The notes under the pieces were generated by a model. It saw only the letters and a list, made by a program, of their open reading frames with translations. It was not told the DNA's origin and ran no database searches. A DNA stretch of 64,000 nt from Sternotherus odoratus (taxonomy: Eukaryota > Chordata > Testudines > Kinosternidae): contig JAVMKO010000002.1 in NCBI GenBank assembly GCA_032164245.1, forward strand, positions 56,825,840 to 56,889,839. Direction: 5' to 3'. Positions 13,500 to 28,579 of the stretch are shown piece by piece. The position numbers were made by a program, and so were the translations under genes. How positions within the stretch are numbered: position 1 is the stretch's first letter; each line of letters starts with the position of its first letter.

Positions 13500-14310
13500 A
13501 AGATGAACTGTCTGGCTGTGAAACCTCAGCAGGCTACTGAGAGTAAGCCTCAAATCTATCTCCTCAAAATCCTTCCCTCAGGCTGCAATAATATCCCTTC
13601 TTGAGGAACCCATTAGGAATGAATGGACAAGCCTGATAAGGGCAAGCTATTAGCAAGCAGGCCCTGTAACATTCAGCAGCCGAAGGGCTCCATTGCTGAG
13701 ACACCAAAGGTTGATGTCACTGCAGCCTTCCTCCCCAGGGATACAGTTATTCACTCAGAAGACGAGGTGAACCCTAAGGACCCTACATACAGAAAGATGG
13801 AGGCCACTCTCAAAAAGGGCTTTGAAACCTCCTCCACCACCTTCTGAGAACCCCTAGCAGCTACCTGCTTTGCAGGAGCATCTCTTTCCTGGCTGGAAGA
13901 TCTCACAGCCTCAAGGCCAGAGATCACCCTGACTTTGGCTCCCCTTTAAAAAAACCAAAAAAACCCAACAACCCTCTCCCTAGCAATAACATTTGTAGCT
14001 GATGCCTCAGTGGATGCAATGAGATTCTCAACCGGAGCCATGGCCTCCGGCTCAGTAGCCAGGTGCCACCTATGGCTCTGACCCTGGAAAGTGGATACTC
14101 ACTATAAACACGTCCTGTGCTCAGTCAAATTCACAGGCTCCCTCCTTTTCTGGAGAAAAGATGGAGGCTGGCAGTGTGGCAAAACAGTCTCTCCCTTCCC
14201 CACTAAAGGCCCTCAGGAGAGAGTATAGATCGGCCTTCACAGAGAGGTACTGCTTTCTCTCCTCATCTTCACAGAGGTACCAGCACAGAGGCAACAGATT
14301 ATCTGAGAGG
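13500..14310 (+). pseudogene. DIRS1-like Gag remnant
   Basis: The clearest open part is 13623-13847 (MDKPDKGKLLASRPCNIQQP...). Downstream, after stops, frames read LWLxPWKVDTHYKHVLCSVK and FTGSLLF. This resembles the 'lpf.GklLFG' part of DIRS Gag proteins. It is broken by several stops. The call is weaker than those for the RT and recombinase blocks. Confidence 0.5.
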
Positions 14311-14591
14311 AAACAGTAGAGCTGAGGTCTGGGGGAAGTACAGAGGAACCTCAGCCCCACCCCACAAAATCCACTTTATGATAAAGATCGTATAGGCCTC
14401 TACCCTGTGTTGGAGCTAGTGGGGAAGATTTCCCATTTCCTCAAGGAAGGGTTTCCACTGACCACAGATAAGTCAGGGAAATACTGAGAGAGGGGTACTT
14501 CCGTGAGCTGTGGGCTCCATCCGATCTGATCTTCCAGTTACCCAGCTCCTACAATACTACATAGCCTGATACAGAACAAAATATCTTCTGG

Positions 14592-15475
14592 ATGTGGGAA
14601 CACACTCTATCTCTCAGAAGAAAGATTCTCTGGGTTCTACTCCATCTTCTTCATTGTACAGAAGCACACAGTGGGCATGAGAGCCATTCCCAGCCTCAAA
14701 AGACTCAACAAGTGGATGAAGACAACGTTTTGGTTGGAGAGCCTGGCCTCTGTATCGTCATCCTTGCTGCAGGGGGACTTCTTGACTTTAGTAGATCTAG
14801 CAGATACAATCCTAACATCCCCATCAGACCATGCCACTGCAGACTTTTGACGTTCATTTGCAGCAAGAAACATTATCAATTCCCAACACTCCCATTCAGC
14901 CTGCCCCTGTCCCCCCCCACCCAGGTTCTTACAAAGGGGTTGTAGGTGGTAATAGCTAAACTCAAGATTGCAGGGGACTCCTCTGCACCCTTTCCTGGGC
15001 AACATCCTGATCGGCGCCCCATCACAGTCAGCAGTGCACAGGGCCACTAATTCAGGTCAGGGTCAACAACTCTGAGTGGTACCTGAATCTGGAGATTTTT
15101 GATTTCATCCTTCAGATATTGGGCCACCCTTCAATCAACCTGTTTCCAAATTGTACAAATACAAAAAGGCCAAAATACTTCACAAGGGAGGCAGACCCCA
15201 GATCCATGGAGACAGATGCCTTATTGCACAGTTGGCCACAGAGCCTACTTTACGTCTTCTCACCTTTTCTACTACTGACAACTCCTCATTGGCCAAGGAG
15301 TCCTTGGTTCTCAGACCTGACAGAAATGACCCTGGAGCCCCCACTCTGGTTTCCACAGAGACCTGACAGGCTCTCACATTGTCATCTTTCACCCATATAT
15401 AAAACAGCTTCAACTAACAGCCTGGCTGCCCAGAGGGAAGCACTAGAAGGATTCACTGTCCTCCATAGTTATTAA
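14592..15475 (+). pseudogene. DIRS1-like reverse transcriptase / RNase H remnant
   Basis: KKHYQFPTLPFSLPLSPPTQ (about 14860-14925) matches the RT motif 'HYqFrvLPFGLs.aPrvFtK'. After frame changes, GHPSINLFPNCTNTKRPKYF and PHWPRSPWFSDLTEM (15119-15330) match the block between RT and recombinase in DIRS elements. The canonical YxDD box was not recovered, and stops and frameshifts are frequent. It is not functional. Confidence 0.7.
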
Positions 15476-15959
15476 GATATTGCTTTCATCTAGGAGAGTA
15501 TTGACATTAAGAGCATACTCCTATTTCTGGTCCAGATTCAACTGCTGGTGCCAAAGAGTACAATGCAAATCCTAGAAATCCAGGAAATCCAATCATTCTG
15601 GACGTTCTTCAAGAAGGCATAGACAGAGGCCTTCAGCACAGCACTAATGTATGTCAGGTGTCTGCACTTAGTAGCATGCTATCTGCAGGATCCTTGGACT
15701 CCTGGATCCTTGGCAAACAATCCACAGGTAATCCCATTCTTTTGAGCAATACAATTAGCCAGACAAGTGGTCAGACCTGTCTTTCTAAAATGAGACCTTC
15801 CTCCACTTTTGGGGGCCCTGACTAGTCACCCCTTTGAGCCTCTGACTTCAGAGTCAGCCTTTTATTTAATCATTAAGATTTGTTTCTTAGTAGACAGCAT
15901 GTCCCTCAGGTGAGTGTTAGAGCTGGCAGCCTTATCTATACAGAAGCCCTACTGCATGT

Positions 15960-16525
15960 TCCAAGAGGACAAGGTGGCGTTGAGTATACCAGAATCTTTT
16001 CCTCCTAAGGTAAGTTCCTCCTCCCACACTTCCTAAGAGGTTGTGCATCCTTCATTCTGTCCAAAACCACAACATCCAACTGAAAAGGTGTGGGACACCT
16101 TAGATATCAAAAGAGTGTTGAAAATCTCTGAAGCATACAGAATCCATGAGAAGATCAGGCTCCCTATTTGTGTTCTTCCATCCAAAATGCCAGGGACTCA
16201 GAGCAAGTTTTCTGTCACTAGGTTGGATTGACTACGTATTGCGGAAGCCTAAAATCAGAGGTTCCCGTCCCATGAGGAATCAAGGCGCACCTGATGACAT
16301 ACTTAATCTCCAGAGCAAAACGAGCAAGTGCATCCACTTTGGAAAGTTGCAAAGCCGCCATTTGGTCAACCGCTAACACCTTCATTAGGCAAGCTCTACG
16401 AGCTGGATCTCCTGTCTTCTGCAGAGGTCTTCTTTGGTGGGAACATGCTGCTGGTGAGGGCCCAGAAATATCAGAGACTCAGAAAAAGCGGGGTGCTGCT
16501 TTCCTATGAAACTTTTGGTTCATAA
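15960..16525 (+). pseudogene. DIRS1-like tyrosine recombinase remnant
   Basis: HPSFCPKPQHPTEKVWDTLD (16046-16105) and GSLFVFFHPKCQGLRASFLS are the N-terminal part of the recombinase domain. LESCKAAIWSTANTFIR (about 16340-16390) matches the C-terminal 'CKAAtWss..TFirHY' motif, and SSAEVFFGGNMLL follows. The blocks lie in different frames. The catalytic 'HstR' box is not intact in any frame. Confidence 0.75.
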
Positions 16526-16630
16526 CCCTTTCTACATCTGTTCACAGCTCACTACTTCCCAGATGTCCAGAAACAGTGGAGACACTGGATTGCAGAATGG
16601 TATCTTGCTTACTGATCATTTCCTTTCTTA

Positions 16631-16725
16631 GAATCATAGAAGATTAGGGCTGGAAGGGACCTCATGAGATCATCTAGTCGAACCCCCTGCTCAAAGCAGA
16701 ATCTTCTAGCAGCATCTTCCATCCA
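16631..16725 (-). mobile_element. CR1 3' end, antisense
   Basis: It reads AGAATCATAGAAGATTAGGG, CTGGAAGGGACCTCATGAGA, TCATCTAGTCGAACCCCCTG, the familiar reverse complement of a CR1 3' terminus. It is 5'-truncated. Confidence 0.85.
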
Positions 16726-16739
16726 CTCTGGATGGCTTA

Positions 16740-18585
16740 TAAAGACAAGTGTCAGATGCAAGTGGAATTATTACCATATGACCTTCTTTCTTTGTCTAGT
16801 ATACATAGTTATTTCATTATCTCTGGAAATGCATTAATAATGATATACATATTTTACAACTTGGAAATAACTCAGACAATAGCAAGCAGGAGCAAATGAG
16901 CATGGCCTGACTGTGCGGTGTCAAAACAGTGAGCTGCCTCAGTGAGCTGCAGAGAAAGGAGAGCAACCCAGATGTCCAGAACTGCAGGAAATGCTACCAG
17001 CAGAAAGGCAATTATCACTAAGAAATTTTTCATTCCCTTCTTTAATAGTTGTATAAAAAGACACTAAAAAGAGTGCAATATTACAGACACTCTCATCCAG
17101 ACTACCTCAAACCCAAGAAACCTTTACACCTGAGGTGCAAGAACGTGTCTGATTAATAAAAAAAACTATGCAGGACTCCTTTTATGTTAACTTTTCTCTT
17201 GGCCTAGCTGAGAATTCTTTCACTCAATTATTAATGCCAGAGTATGTTATGACTCATGTCAGTAAATACCTGGGGACAATAATGCATAAAACATGGACAC
17301 ACTGTTCTATAGAGCTGTTTAGATCTCTCATGTCAATGCAACTCCCGCATAAATGCACTAACGCAACACTCTAAAAATCTTGGTCAGTTTTATGGTGGAA
17401 AGTAACAACTCAGCATACCGTTAATGCTTTTTAAAATGAAATGCAGGAATGGAGAATTTGCCAATCCATTTACATGAGAGGTCTATAGACTTCTCTACAT
17501 GTGAGACTGCAACCCCACTGAAGTCAGTGGAGCAGTACATAATTACTTCAGGACTAAATATGACCCAGAGAATGATCATTTTGGCTGGAGCAAGGTCTTG
17601 TGTGGCCAAACTTCCACTAGACGTTTGCACACAATCATAGCAAACTGTGATATAGAGTTGTGATGTCCATTATACTCAAAAGGGATTTTCATAACAGATC
17701 TCCAAAACCAGAGATGAAAGACTGGTGAACTATCTGGTACAATATATCCTTTCATTCCCTGCTCCAAAACAATAATTGCCTGCAAAATTATATCTTAAGA
17801 GCCTAGTTGTCTTGAAACCACAGAACATCTCAGGCTATCTAATGGCTGAAACAGACAGAATACTTCTTGGACACTGGCCAGAAGAATAGTGAGCAATGAC
17901 TCCTCTACTTCCTTTCCATATCTACAGCTTGCGCTTCCCTCAACATCAGTCGCCATCTCCTAGCCACTGTGGTGGAGAAGTGGAACAGCAACTCCACCTC
18001 CACACCTAGCTCAGCCATGCGAAAGTCGGAGTGGTTAGCACCACTGGTGCATAAGCAACAGAGTTCTACCTATTCCCCACACAGGCATAGAAAGAGAACA
18101 AAGGGAACCCACCGCTCCATGTACATACTCAAGCAGAGATATAGCCAGATCCCTGTGTGTTGTGAGTCGTCCTCTGAGTCAAGCCAACTTCTTTTAAACC
18201 CAAAAGAAATCATAGATGAAGCGTTTTGCGCTGAGGAAATCCTCCAGGAATGTTTACAACTGAACTATAAACTCTTGAAAAAAAATGAAACATGAAGAGA
18301 TGCTGACAGACCCATAACTATACTGCTGCTAGCAGATGTGATTTCCCTCTCTCCCACACACACCCCTCTTCCTGCCGACCCTTTTGTAACCATAAAATTA
18401 GTTACACTCCTTCAACTAACAGAAAGTTCTTCAGAAATCAAGCCGTTAATTGTGGTTTGTACCTGGTACATAGTATTGCTTAAAAGAATCATCTTTGTGC
18501 CATAAAGGCAGAAGTAATTTATCACTGAGAGAATATAACCATCTTATTTCCAAACTAAGGGAAGGGTTAAGGAGCTGACTGTTAA
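16740..18585. other. LYN intron 7 sequence, no recognised feature
   Basis: Mostly unique-looking AT-rich DNA. The 108-residue frame at 17969-18295 has no recognisable motif. Confidence 0.4.
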
Positions 18586-18589
18586 CTAT

Positions 18590-18665
18590 CCTGTCATGGC
18601 ATGGGCCTGGGCTAGATGACCTAATAGGTCTTTTCCAGCTACAACGTCTTCAGTTCTAAGATTAA
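18590..18665 (+). mobile_element. CR1-type 3' terminus fragment
   Basis: GGGCTAGATGACCTAATAGG, TCTTTTCCAGCTACAACGTC and TTCAGTTCTAAG match the 3' end of CR1 (consensus 'tggactagatgacctc..ggtcccttccag'). Confidence 0.65.
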
Positions 18666-19469
18666 ACACACTTGTTCAAAAAGGATCCCCACCATGCAAA
18701 TCAGCTTCTCTTGCTTCAGAAGAGATGCAGAGTATGAGAGGAAACACACTACTCAACTTCACAGTACAGTAATTTCCCACATAATATAACAACAATCCAC
18801 AGAGGAAAATGTTAAGCCCATGTCGAGATCATCACATAAATAAGAGGAAACATCTTGAACCAGAAACACCCCCTGTTAATTTTTTGTGCGTGTGTATGCA
18901 GAACTAGTGGCTTCCTGAAATTAGCTGAAATTTCAACAGATGACAACATATCACACTGACTTTTCTATAGCAGCTCAGTATCAGCCACGATATTTATTGA
19001 CCTGGTGTATTACAAGGGGAAAAAATGCACAATGGCTAACCCTTGTTTTAACTAGTGAGTAAGCATCACTCATGAGCCTCACAGCTAGGGGCCTTCTCAA
19101 GCTTCTTCTCATGAGGGAAGATAAAAGCTAAATTCAGTCATAATGTATAATACAGTTATATAAGCAGAGCGCAAGTAGTATGTTTTATAGTCAAAGATTA
19201 AATGTATCACTGAATTAGACCTTTCTGTTTGACCATTAAGAATGGCAATATACAGATCTAGATCTTTACTTTTATATATACACAAACTATTTCAAAACAA
19301 CAATATTCCAAATAGTGTGTTTCTATGAGACTGTTATGCTTTTTTGGGTGGCTAGAGTCACTATGGCCTATCTTTGTACCTCCTGACTAGCTTTCAGGCA
19401 TACTTTCACTGCTCAGAAATGCATTGCCTACTGTATCATCTTATTTAAAAACATGTTAAAATGTTTATT

Positions 19470-20075
19470 CTTTAAAGATGACCTATGAAAGTGAAGAGGA
19501 GATTCAGAGATGGGTGAGGAGTAGCATTAGGGACATCAAGACTGAAAGACTGGCTTGGTTTTCCTCAAAAGGGAGATGAATAAGAAGGGACATGAGTATA
19601 TAAAATAATGAATGGCATAGAGAAGGTAGATCAGGACCTGCTGTTCTCACAACACAAAAGTAGGGGAACATACAATGAAATTTAAAAGGTGGAAAATTCA
19701 GAATTGGCAAAAGTAAATACTCTTCACATACACATAATTAGACCGTGGAACTCATTGCCACAGGAAGTTGTTGAAGCCATCTGTATATTTAAATGGATAG
19801 CAAGAATAACTAGGGTTGTCATAATTAATACTAAACATTTTTTGGAAGGGATAGTAAACTTCATGCTTTTGAGTCTTCAGGACATTCTAACATTTGGAGA
19901 CCAAGATGAAACAATACCAGAGCTGATTACTCTCAAATCTGCCGACTGCAGAGTTTCCACGCCTTCCTGGGCAGCAGATGATACTGGCCAAAGCCAGAAA
20001 CAGGATACTGAACTGAATAAGCCACTGATTCTGATCCAGTATGACAATTGCTATGTGCTACTTTCCAGTCTTCTC
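19470..20075 (+). mobile_element. CR1/L3-type LINE 3' region, decayed
   Basis: It contains GTGGAACTCATTGCCACAGG, GAAGCCATCTGTATATTTAA, ACATTTTTTGGAAGGGATAG and, near the end, CTGATCCAGTATGACAATTG. These follow the order of a CR1 3' untranslated region. The frame at 19689-20093 is fortuitous. Confidence 0.65.
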
Positions 20076-20234
20076 TTTACCAAGAGATGCTGAAGCTCTG
20101 CACATTATTCATTAAAACACTCACTTTGTTTTATACCTCAAGTGTTCAAATTAATTGGAAAAACTGAGTAACTGGAATTAATTTTCAAATGGGATACAAT
20201 AAACCAAGGGCTTAACAGAACTTGCGAATGGTTC

Positions 20235-20530
20235 TCTCATTACACTAATTGATTGGATTTCCCTTGTTAATTTACCTTCAATAGGTGTTATGTCCTGCCT
20301 GACAGAAATCCATTTCAAAAGGTATTTTTTTCTCCTACTGATAATGGCCCATCTAAATTAAACAGCCTCTTAGAATTGATATGCTAATGTACAACTTCCC
20401 CCCCCCTTCTTTCTGTGTGTATAAATGCATCTTACTTCTGTTCCATTCTGTGCATCTGATGAAGTGGGCTATAGCCCACGAAAGTTTATTCTGAAATAAT
20501 CTGGTTAGTCTCTAAGGTGCTATAATGTCT
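20235..20530 (+). mobile_element. Penelope-like element 3' UTR fragment
   Basis: It parallels 29790-30060: TCTCCTACTGATAATGGCCC, then CATCTGATGAAGTGGGCTAT, AGCCCACGAAAGTTTATTCT and TTAGTCTCTAAGGTGC. It is 5'-truncated and has no coding part. Confidence 0.75.
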
Positions 20531-20747
20531 TCCTCATTTTATGTCAGCAAAGTCACTCATGCCCCCCACCCCTGGCGAGCATGAGCTGTTTCTTTACTAG
20601 GAGAGTTTGCTGTTAGAGCAATATTGATAAACCTTTTCTCCTGTAGATCTGCCCTTATAGTGGAAAACTATTGCACCATGGCTTTTTAAAAAACAACAAC
20701 AAAAAGCCTGTCAGTGGGTATGACATATAATCTGCATAGCCCTATAG

Positions 20748-21059
20748 CAGGGGTAGGCAACCTATAGCACAAGTGCCAAAGGCAGCACACAAGCTGATTT
20801 TCAGTGGCACTCACACTGCCTGGGGCCTGGCCACCGGTCTGGGGGGCTCTGCATTTTAATTTAACTTTAAATGTAGCTTCTTAAACATTTTAAAAACCTT
20901 ATTTCCTTTACATACAACAATAGTTTAGTTTTATATTATAGACTTACAGAAAGAGATCTTCTAAAAACGTTAAAATGTATTACTGGGAAGTGGAAACTTA
21001 AATTAAGAGTAAATAAATGAAGACCAGGCAAAACACTTCTGAAAGGTTGCCAACTCCTG
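20748..21059. mobile_element. Non-autonomous hAT element (GGCAACCT family)
   Basis: This 312 bp element starts CAGGGGTAGGCAACCT and ends AGGTTGCCAACTCCTG. The perfect 8-bp duplication CCCTATAG lies at 20740-20747 and 21060-21067. It lies 384 bases from LYN exon 7. Confidence 0.9.
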
Positions 21060-21417
21060 CCCTATAGTGTAAGGCTTTAGGGCAGAGTTCCAGGGATCCC
21101 CAACTGCCAGGGAAGCAGTCAGCACAATTCCTACATGTATGTTGACAGAGAACAAGGGGGAACCACTGGGGATCAAGAGGCAGTCCAGAAGGTTCTGGCA
21201 GATCCTATTGCCACTGGTTTTCCCCATGAGAGGGCATTTTCTGGAACTCAATATGCTGATTGCAAATACATATATTGGGCCAAATTCATCCAGGATGTTA
21301 ATCTAATGAAATCTAAGTAACAACACCAGGGATGAACCTGGATCCTTGAAACTGCACTGTATGTATTTTTATTTCAGTGACCTTCTGAATATTTAAAAGA
21401 TCCTTTTCAAAGCACTA

Positions 21418-21663
<246 letters not shown>

Positions 21664-21722
21664 CTACAGTACAGCATGTGCAACGGCAGACCTGCACCAA
21701 TTTCACTACAACCTTCATACTA

Positions 21723-22021
21723 CAGTAGACTCTCGATTATCCAGGATTGGATTAAGCAGGATGTGGATTAACCAGGATGTCAAAAAAAATATGCGCAACT
21801 TGCAGGGCTGGCTCTGGCTTTGCTTCCGCCCCAAGCATACACACAAAAAACCCCTACCAAGGCGCAGTGCAGCCAGTGAACCAACACCCCCTCCCCCCGG
21901 TGCACGATGGCTGGTGAATCAACCCCCACTCCCCATATTTCCTATTGATGGTGATTATCCAGGATTTTATTAACCAGAATTATTTTTCCCCCTATCACCC
22001 TGGATAATCAAGAGTCTACTG
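21723..22021. mobile_element. Tigger-like (Tc1/mariner) MITE
   Basis: This 299 bp element has inverted ends CAGTAGACTCTCGATTATCC and GGATAATCAAGAGTCTACTG, with TA on both sides (21721-21722 and 22022-22023). The CAGTAG start resembles pogo/Tigger elements. It lies 126 bases upstream of LYN exon 7, in transcription order. Confidence 0.8.
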
Positions 22022-22384
22022 TATTTTTAACCCTCCATATCATAATTTGCGATAATTCTTGAGTTCTAGAGCCAATTTAGAACATGTGCGATCTGCGTTA
22101 GATGCCAAAGATCTGCAGATGCAAAGAGACTGTTGTTGCTCATATCGTCATTAGATTTGCTTCTTTTACTTCAACAGGGGACTAAGATAAATAGTGCGAA
22201 GGTAAATTAAACATATGTTCTAACTGCTGAAAGTATGTTATGAAGACAGAATGGGAAATGCTTCTTAATAAAAAAAAAAAAAAAAGATCTTATTGCGATC
22301 CAAATTAGGAGAAGTTCTGAGTATGTCCCACTTCCATTAACTTCAGTCAGCATTTCTAAAGCACAGACATACATATTAATGTGC

Positions 22385-22525
22385 CTAATTTTAGGCATCT
22401 GAGTCAAACTACGGAACTTGCACAAGTGCAAAAGGAGGGTCTATAGCAGAGCTATGGATAGAACTCAGGAATTTCTTGATTAGAATCCTATGTTCAGGCC
22501 ACTAGATCATGCTGCCTTGTAAGAT
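22385..22525 (+). mobile_element. MIR-like SINE 3' part
   Basis: GAGCTATGGATAGAACTCAG, then GGCCACTAGATCATGCTGCC match the 3' half of MIR. Confidence 0.5.
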
Positions 22526-22578
22526 GGGGGAGTTTTTGATACAGTAGCATCTGTCTGATGACATTAATGGACATAGTA

Positions 22579-22993
22579 CCGTATTTTTCGTCTTATAGGA
22601 CGCTCCGTCCTATAAGACGCCCCCTCGGTTTTTAATGAAAAAGCCGGGGGGGGGGAAAAAAAAAAAAGAAAAAAAAAAGCGCCTCGCTCTCCCGTCCCCG
22701 CCGCGCGGGCGGGCCGCCGAGGTTCCCCCCTCCCCGCCGTGGGCGGGCTGCCGGGAGCGTCAGCTGTGGGGAGGGGGGAACCGGGACACTCCCGGCATCC
22801 CGCCCGCGCGGCGGGGACGGGAGAGCCTTTTTTTTTTTTTTTTTTTTGGTCCGGCGGGGAGGGGGGAACCTCGGCAGCCCGCCCGCGGCGGGGAGGGGGG
22901 AACCGGGACGCACATTCGCCCTATAAGACGCACCAACTTTTTCCCCCCCGTTTTGGGGAAGAAAAAGTGCGTCTTATAGGGCGAAAAATACGG
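22579..22993. mobile_element. TA-target foldback MITE with GC-rich inverted arms
   Basis: The element is 415 bp. Its ends begin CCGTATTTTTCGTCTTATAG and, on the other strand, CCGTATTTTTCGCCCTATAA, with TA on each side (22577-22578 and 22994-22995). Inside, a poly(A)-rich tract followed by GCTCTCCCGTCCCCGCCGCG is mirrored by CGCGGCGGGGACGGGAGAGC followed by poly(T). A second pair (GAGGTTCCCCCCTCCCCGCC and GGCGGGGAGGGGGGAACCTC) overlaps it. Family name unknown to me. The TA target suggests Tc1/mariner. Confidence 0.8.
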
Positions 22994-24277
<1,284 letters not shown>

Positions 24278-24718
24278 TTAGTAGATAGGATACCTATATT
24301 ACACACATTTCTGTAATTCAATATTGATATATGCAACAAACATGTTAATATATTTCTCTGCTTGTCTTGTCCCCTATTTATTCCAAAAAGCATTCTGCAA
24401 TCATCCCAAATGATTGGCATGAGGAAGCTAGCCAACTGCAGGCTCTGTTTACCCAGAAAGCTAATTTTCTGTCAGACTTTTCTGCTTCAGTACCAATGGA
24501 GATGCTCAGACTATTTTTCTCCCTTTCTTTTTTGGTAATATTCTGACAACCTGAGGCTCAGTTGTGCAGACAGTTACGTGGCTATTCCTATTTCTGGGCA
24601 TAGTCCCATTGACTTCGGTGGGACCATGTGCAGAAGCAATTACAGGATTAGCCCAATCTCACTAATGGATATATAGGCTGAAATTCACTCTGGCATGAGG
24701 GCCAGTACAAAGAATCAG

Positions 24719-25274
24719 TGTGCCTTACACCACTGGATGCTACAAATAGGCTAGCGAGAAGCGAGTTTCGGGCAGCTGAAGGGAAGAATCACATGATCCA
24801 CGTGTATCCAGGAACTCAACTTTACTCCAAACTTGTCACTGAGGTTTCCTTATTGGCATATTCAACACTTGAATTGATCAGGCTTATGCGAAGGGGGTGG
24901 GTATACTCAAATTACACAAACTCCCAGTCTTTATATACATTTAGAAATTGCATTACATTCACTATACATTGCAATACATGCTTTGGGACTGGCTTGGTTA
25001 CTTTGCAGGAATGTTCAGTCCATGACTACCCATGTTCGACTTTACTCTTTACCTCATCCTTATGATCCCAACTTCTCTTGTCCGTTGTTATCCTGTTCTT
25101 AGCAAATGGTGCCCTGGGTGTTCCCCCTCTAATCTTAGCTAGCTCAGATGTCTTTTAGCTTACTGATCCATTTACTTATTTTAGCACAAGCATTCCACCT
25201 TCAGTCTGTTAATCTAGTTACCTCCCTAATCCTGTCTTCCAAGAAATGAGGCCTCCTTCACGTTTAATTACTCA
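24719..25274 (-). mobile_element. Probable solo LTR of an endogenous retrovirus
   Basis: On the plus strand it begins TGTGCC and ends CTCA. Six-base direct repeats flank it (AATCAG at 24713-24718 and AATCAA at 25275-25280, one mismatch). Read on the minus strand it has a TATA-like GTATATAAAGACTGG and, further on, an AATAAG poly(A)-like signal, in the right order for U3-R-U5. No viral genes are nearby. The strand is inferred from these signals. Confidence 0.55.
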
Positions 25275-25289
25275 AATCAAGCCAGCCCT

Positions 25290-25410
25290 ACACCCTATTG
25301 TCAGATTAGTCATAATTATCCATTGCAGAGATTCTTATATCTTCCTCTGAAGGATCTGGTACGGTCACTGTTGGAGACAATACCCTGGAGTAGGTGCATC
25401 AACGAGATGT
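25290..25410 (-). mobile_element. Old CR1/L3-like fragment, antisense
   Basis: On the minus strand: GTATTGTCTCCAACAGTGAC, then ACCAGATCCTTCAGAGGAAG and GCAATGGATAATTATGACTA, a pattern of ancient L3/CR1 3' regions. Confidence 0.5.
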
Positions 25411-25582
25411 TGGTGCCTAAATTTCTTAGGTTCCTTTGAAAATTCTAGTCTAGTGTCTCCATTAATTCTTTCAGTACTAATAATGGTTGTTATAAAAATC
25501 TAGTTTGATTTTCTATCTACAGCAGATGTTAAGTGTTAAGCCATAGGACTCCCTCGCTTCCTTTGGAGACTACCACAGTCTA

Positions 25583-26064
<482 letters not shown>

Positions 26065-26381
26065 TTATTCAGCTATTTCTGTGGTGCTGCTGAGAACCTG
26101 AGCTGGGCTGGATGGGAGAAAACAGCATTTCTCTCTGAAGTTCAGAAACTTTAGTAGGTCAGTTTCAGAGCAAACTGCTACAACCCTCATCCAATCAACT
26201 GCCCAAGTGTTACAGGGGCTGGGAGGGAAGGACCCAGTTTCACTTTCACATGGAAAGGAGCCTTTTTCCTTTAGTTTGTTTGTGAGCGTGCGTGTTTGTG
26301 GGAGAGAGAAAACCAACATCTATATGGGGATGTAGTGATATCCAGAGAAAAGGTAGGGTACAGCCAACACTGCTATACTTA

Positions 26382-26543
<162 letters not shown>

Positions 26544-26579
26544 CTATCACAAGTTGTTAACTTTCTTCTGGAAACATAC

Positions 26580-26628
26580 CTTCTTTAATGAATCTCTGCC
26601 CTGGTAAAAGTTCCAATTCTGGATTTCC
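26580..26628 (-). CDS. LYN: LYN coding exon 2 (unique region to SH3 linker)
   Basis: This 49-base exon is flanked by ..TTGTTGTAG and GTATGTTT. It encodes GNPELELLPGQRFIKE plus one base of the next codon, so it ends in phase 1. It corresponds to the short mammalian exon with the conserved LLPGQRF core. It is one residue longer than the human counterpart, so later residues are numbered one higher than in human LYN. Confidence 0.9.
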
Positions 26629-27011
26629 CTACAACAAAATATTTTTTAATTAAGCAGTTGTAATTCATTATGATTATATATATTATATGCACAATACATA
26701 ATATATAAAAGATTCTTCAGCTGGTGTGGAGTCATCTTACATATTTCTAAGACAACATCCACAAAAAATTAATTAAAAGAAGCATGTGGCTATTTTTCCT
26801 GGGTGATTTTAAAGGCAAATGATAAAGTAAACGTTGAAGAAGTTCCAGCTAGACTTTGAACTTAGCAGCTCATACCTCACCCAGCTGAAAAGTGAAGTGG
26901 AAAATTCACAACTTTGCTGTTGCTGCACCGACCTTTGACAAAGCTACTTTACCAGGGCAACAGAGCAATAATAATCAGTGTGAGGATCTGCCCTCAGAAA
27001 GATAAAAATAA
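26629..27011. other. LYN intron 1 (between coding exons 1 and 2), no feature
   Basis: AT-rich sequence with nothing recognised. Confidence 0.4.
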
Positions 27012-27272
27012 CATTAGAACTGTCAGTTAATTACAGTTAACTGAAAACAAAAATTAATGTATTACTTTTTTTAATGCCTTGATTGTATACTTAGCAGGGA
27101 GGGAGGCTTTGGCGGCAGGGGGCAGAAGCCCCAGCTCACAGCCCCACACCTATATCTGAAATATAGAAAACCACCAAAAATATTTAAATAAATAGTATTC
27201 TATTATTGTTTGACAGTGAGATAAAAACTGTGATTAATCGCAATTAATTGTTTTGATTGCTTGACAACCCTA
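27012..27272. mobile_element. Possible hAT-like element (TAGGGTTGTCAA family), decayed
   Basis: The right end TTGACAACCCTA and the nearby GATTAATCGCAATTAATTG match an interspersed element I associate with turtles. The left end TAGAACTGTCAGTTAATT is a poor mate, and no clean target duplication was found. Confidence 0.4.

Positions 27273-28579
<1,307 letters not shown>

Larger units (their letters stand above)
12824..16560 (+). mobile_element. Degenerate DIRS1-like retrotransposon
   Basis: DIRS elements use reverse transcriptase and a tyrosine recombinase rather than an integrase. Their blocks occur here in order on the plus strand. A Gag-like stretch lies at about 13500-14310. A reverse transcriptase piece (HYQFPTLPFSLPLSPPTQV) is at about 14845-14940. 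The RNase H/linker block with PHWPRSPWFSDL is at about 15284-15325. The recombinase region is at about 15960-16510. Many stops and frameshifts separate the blocks, so it is dead. The terminal repeats were not found and both ends are approximate. Assignment rests on motif recall, without a database search. Confidence 0.75.

Noticed and set aside
22620..22920. CpG-rich patch that might be a promoter
   Set aside because: It lies wholly within the inverted arms of a TA-target element, in a coding-region intron of LYN.
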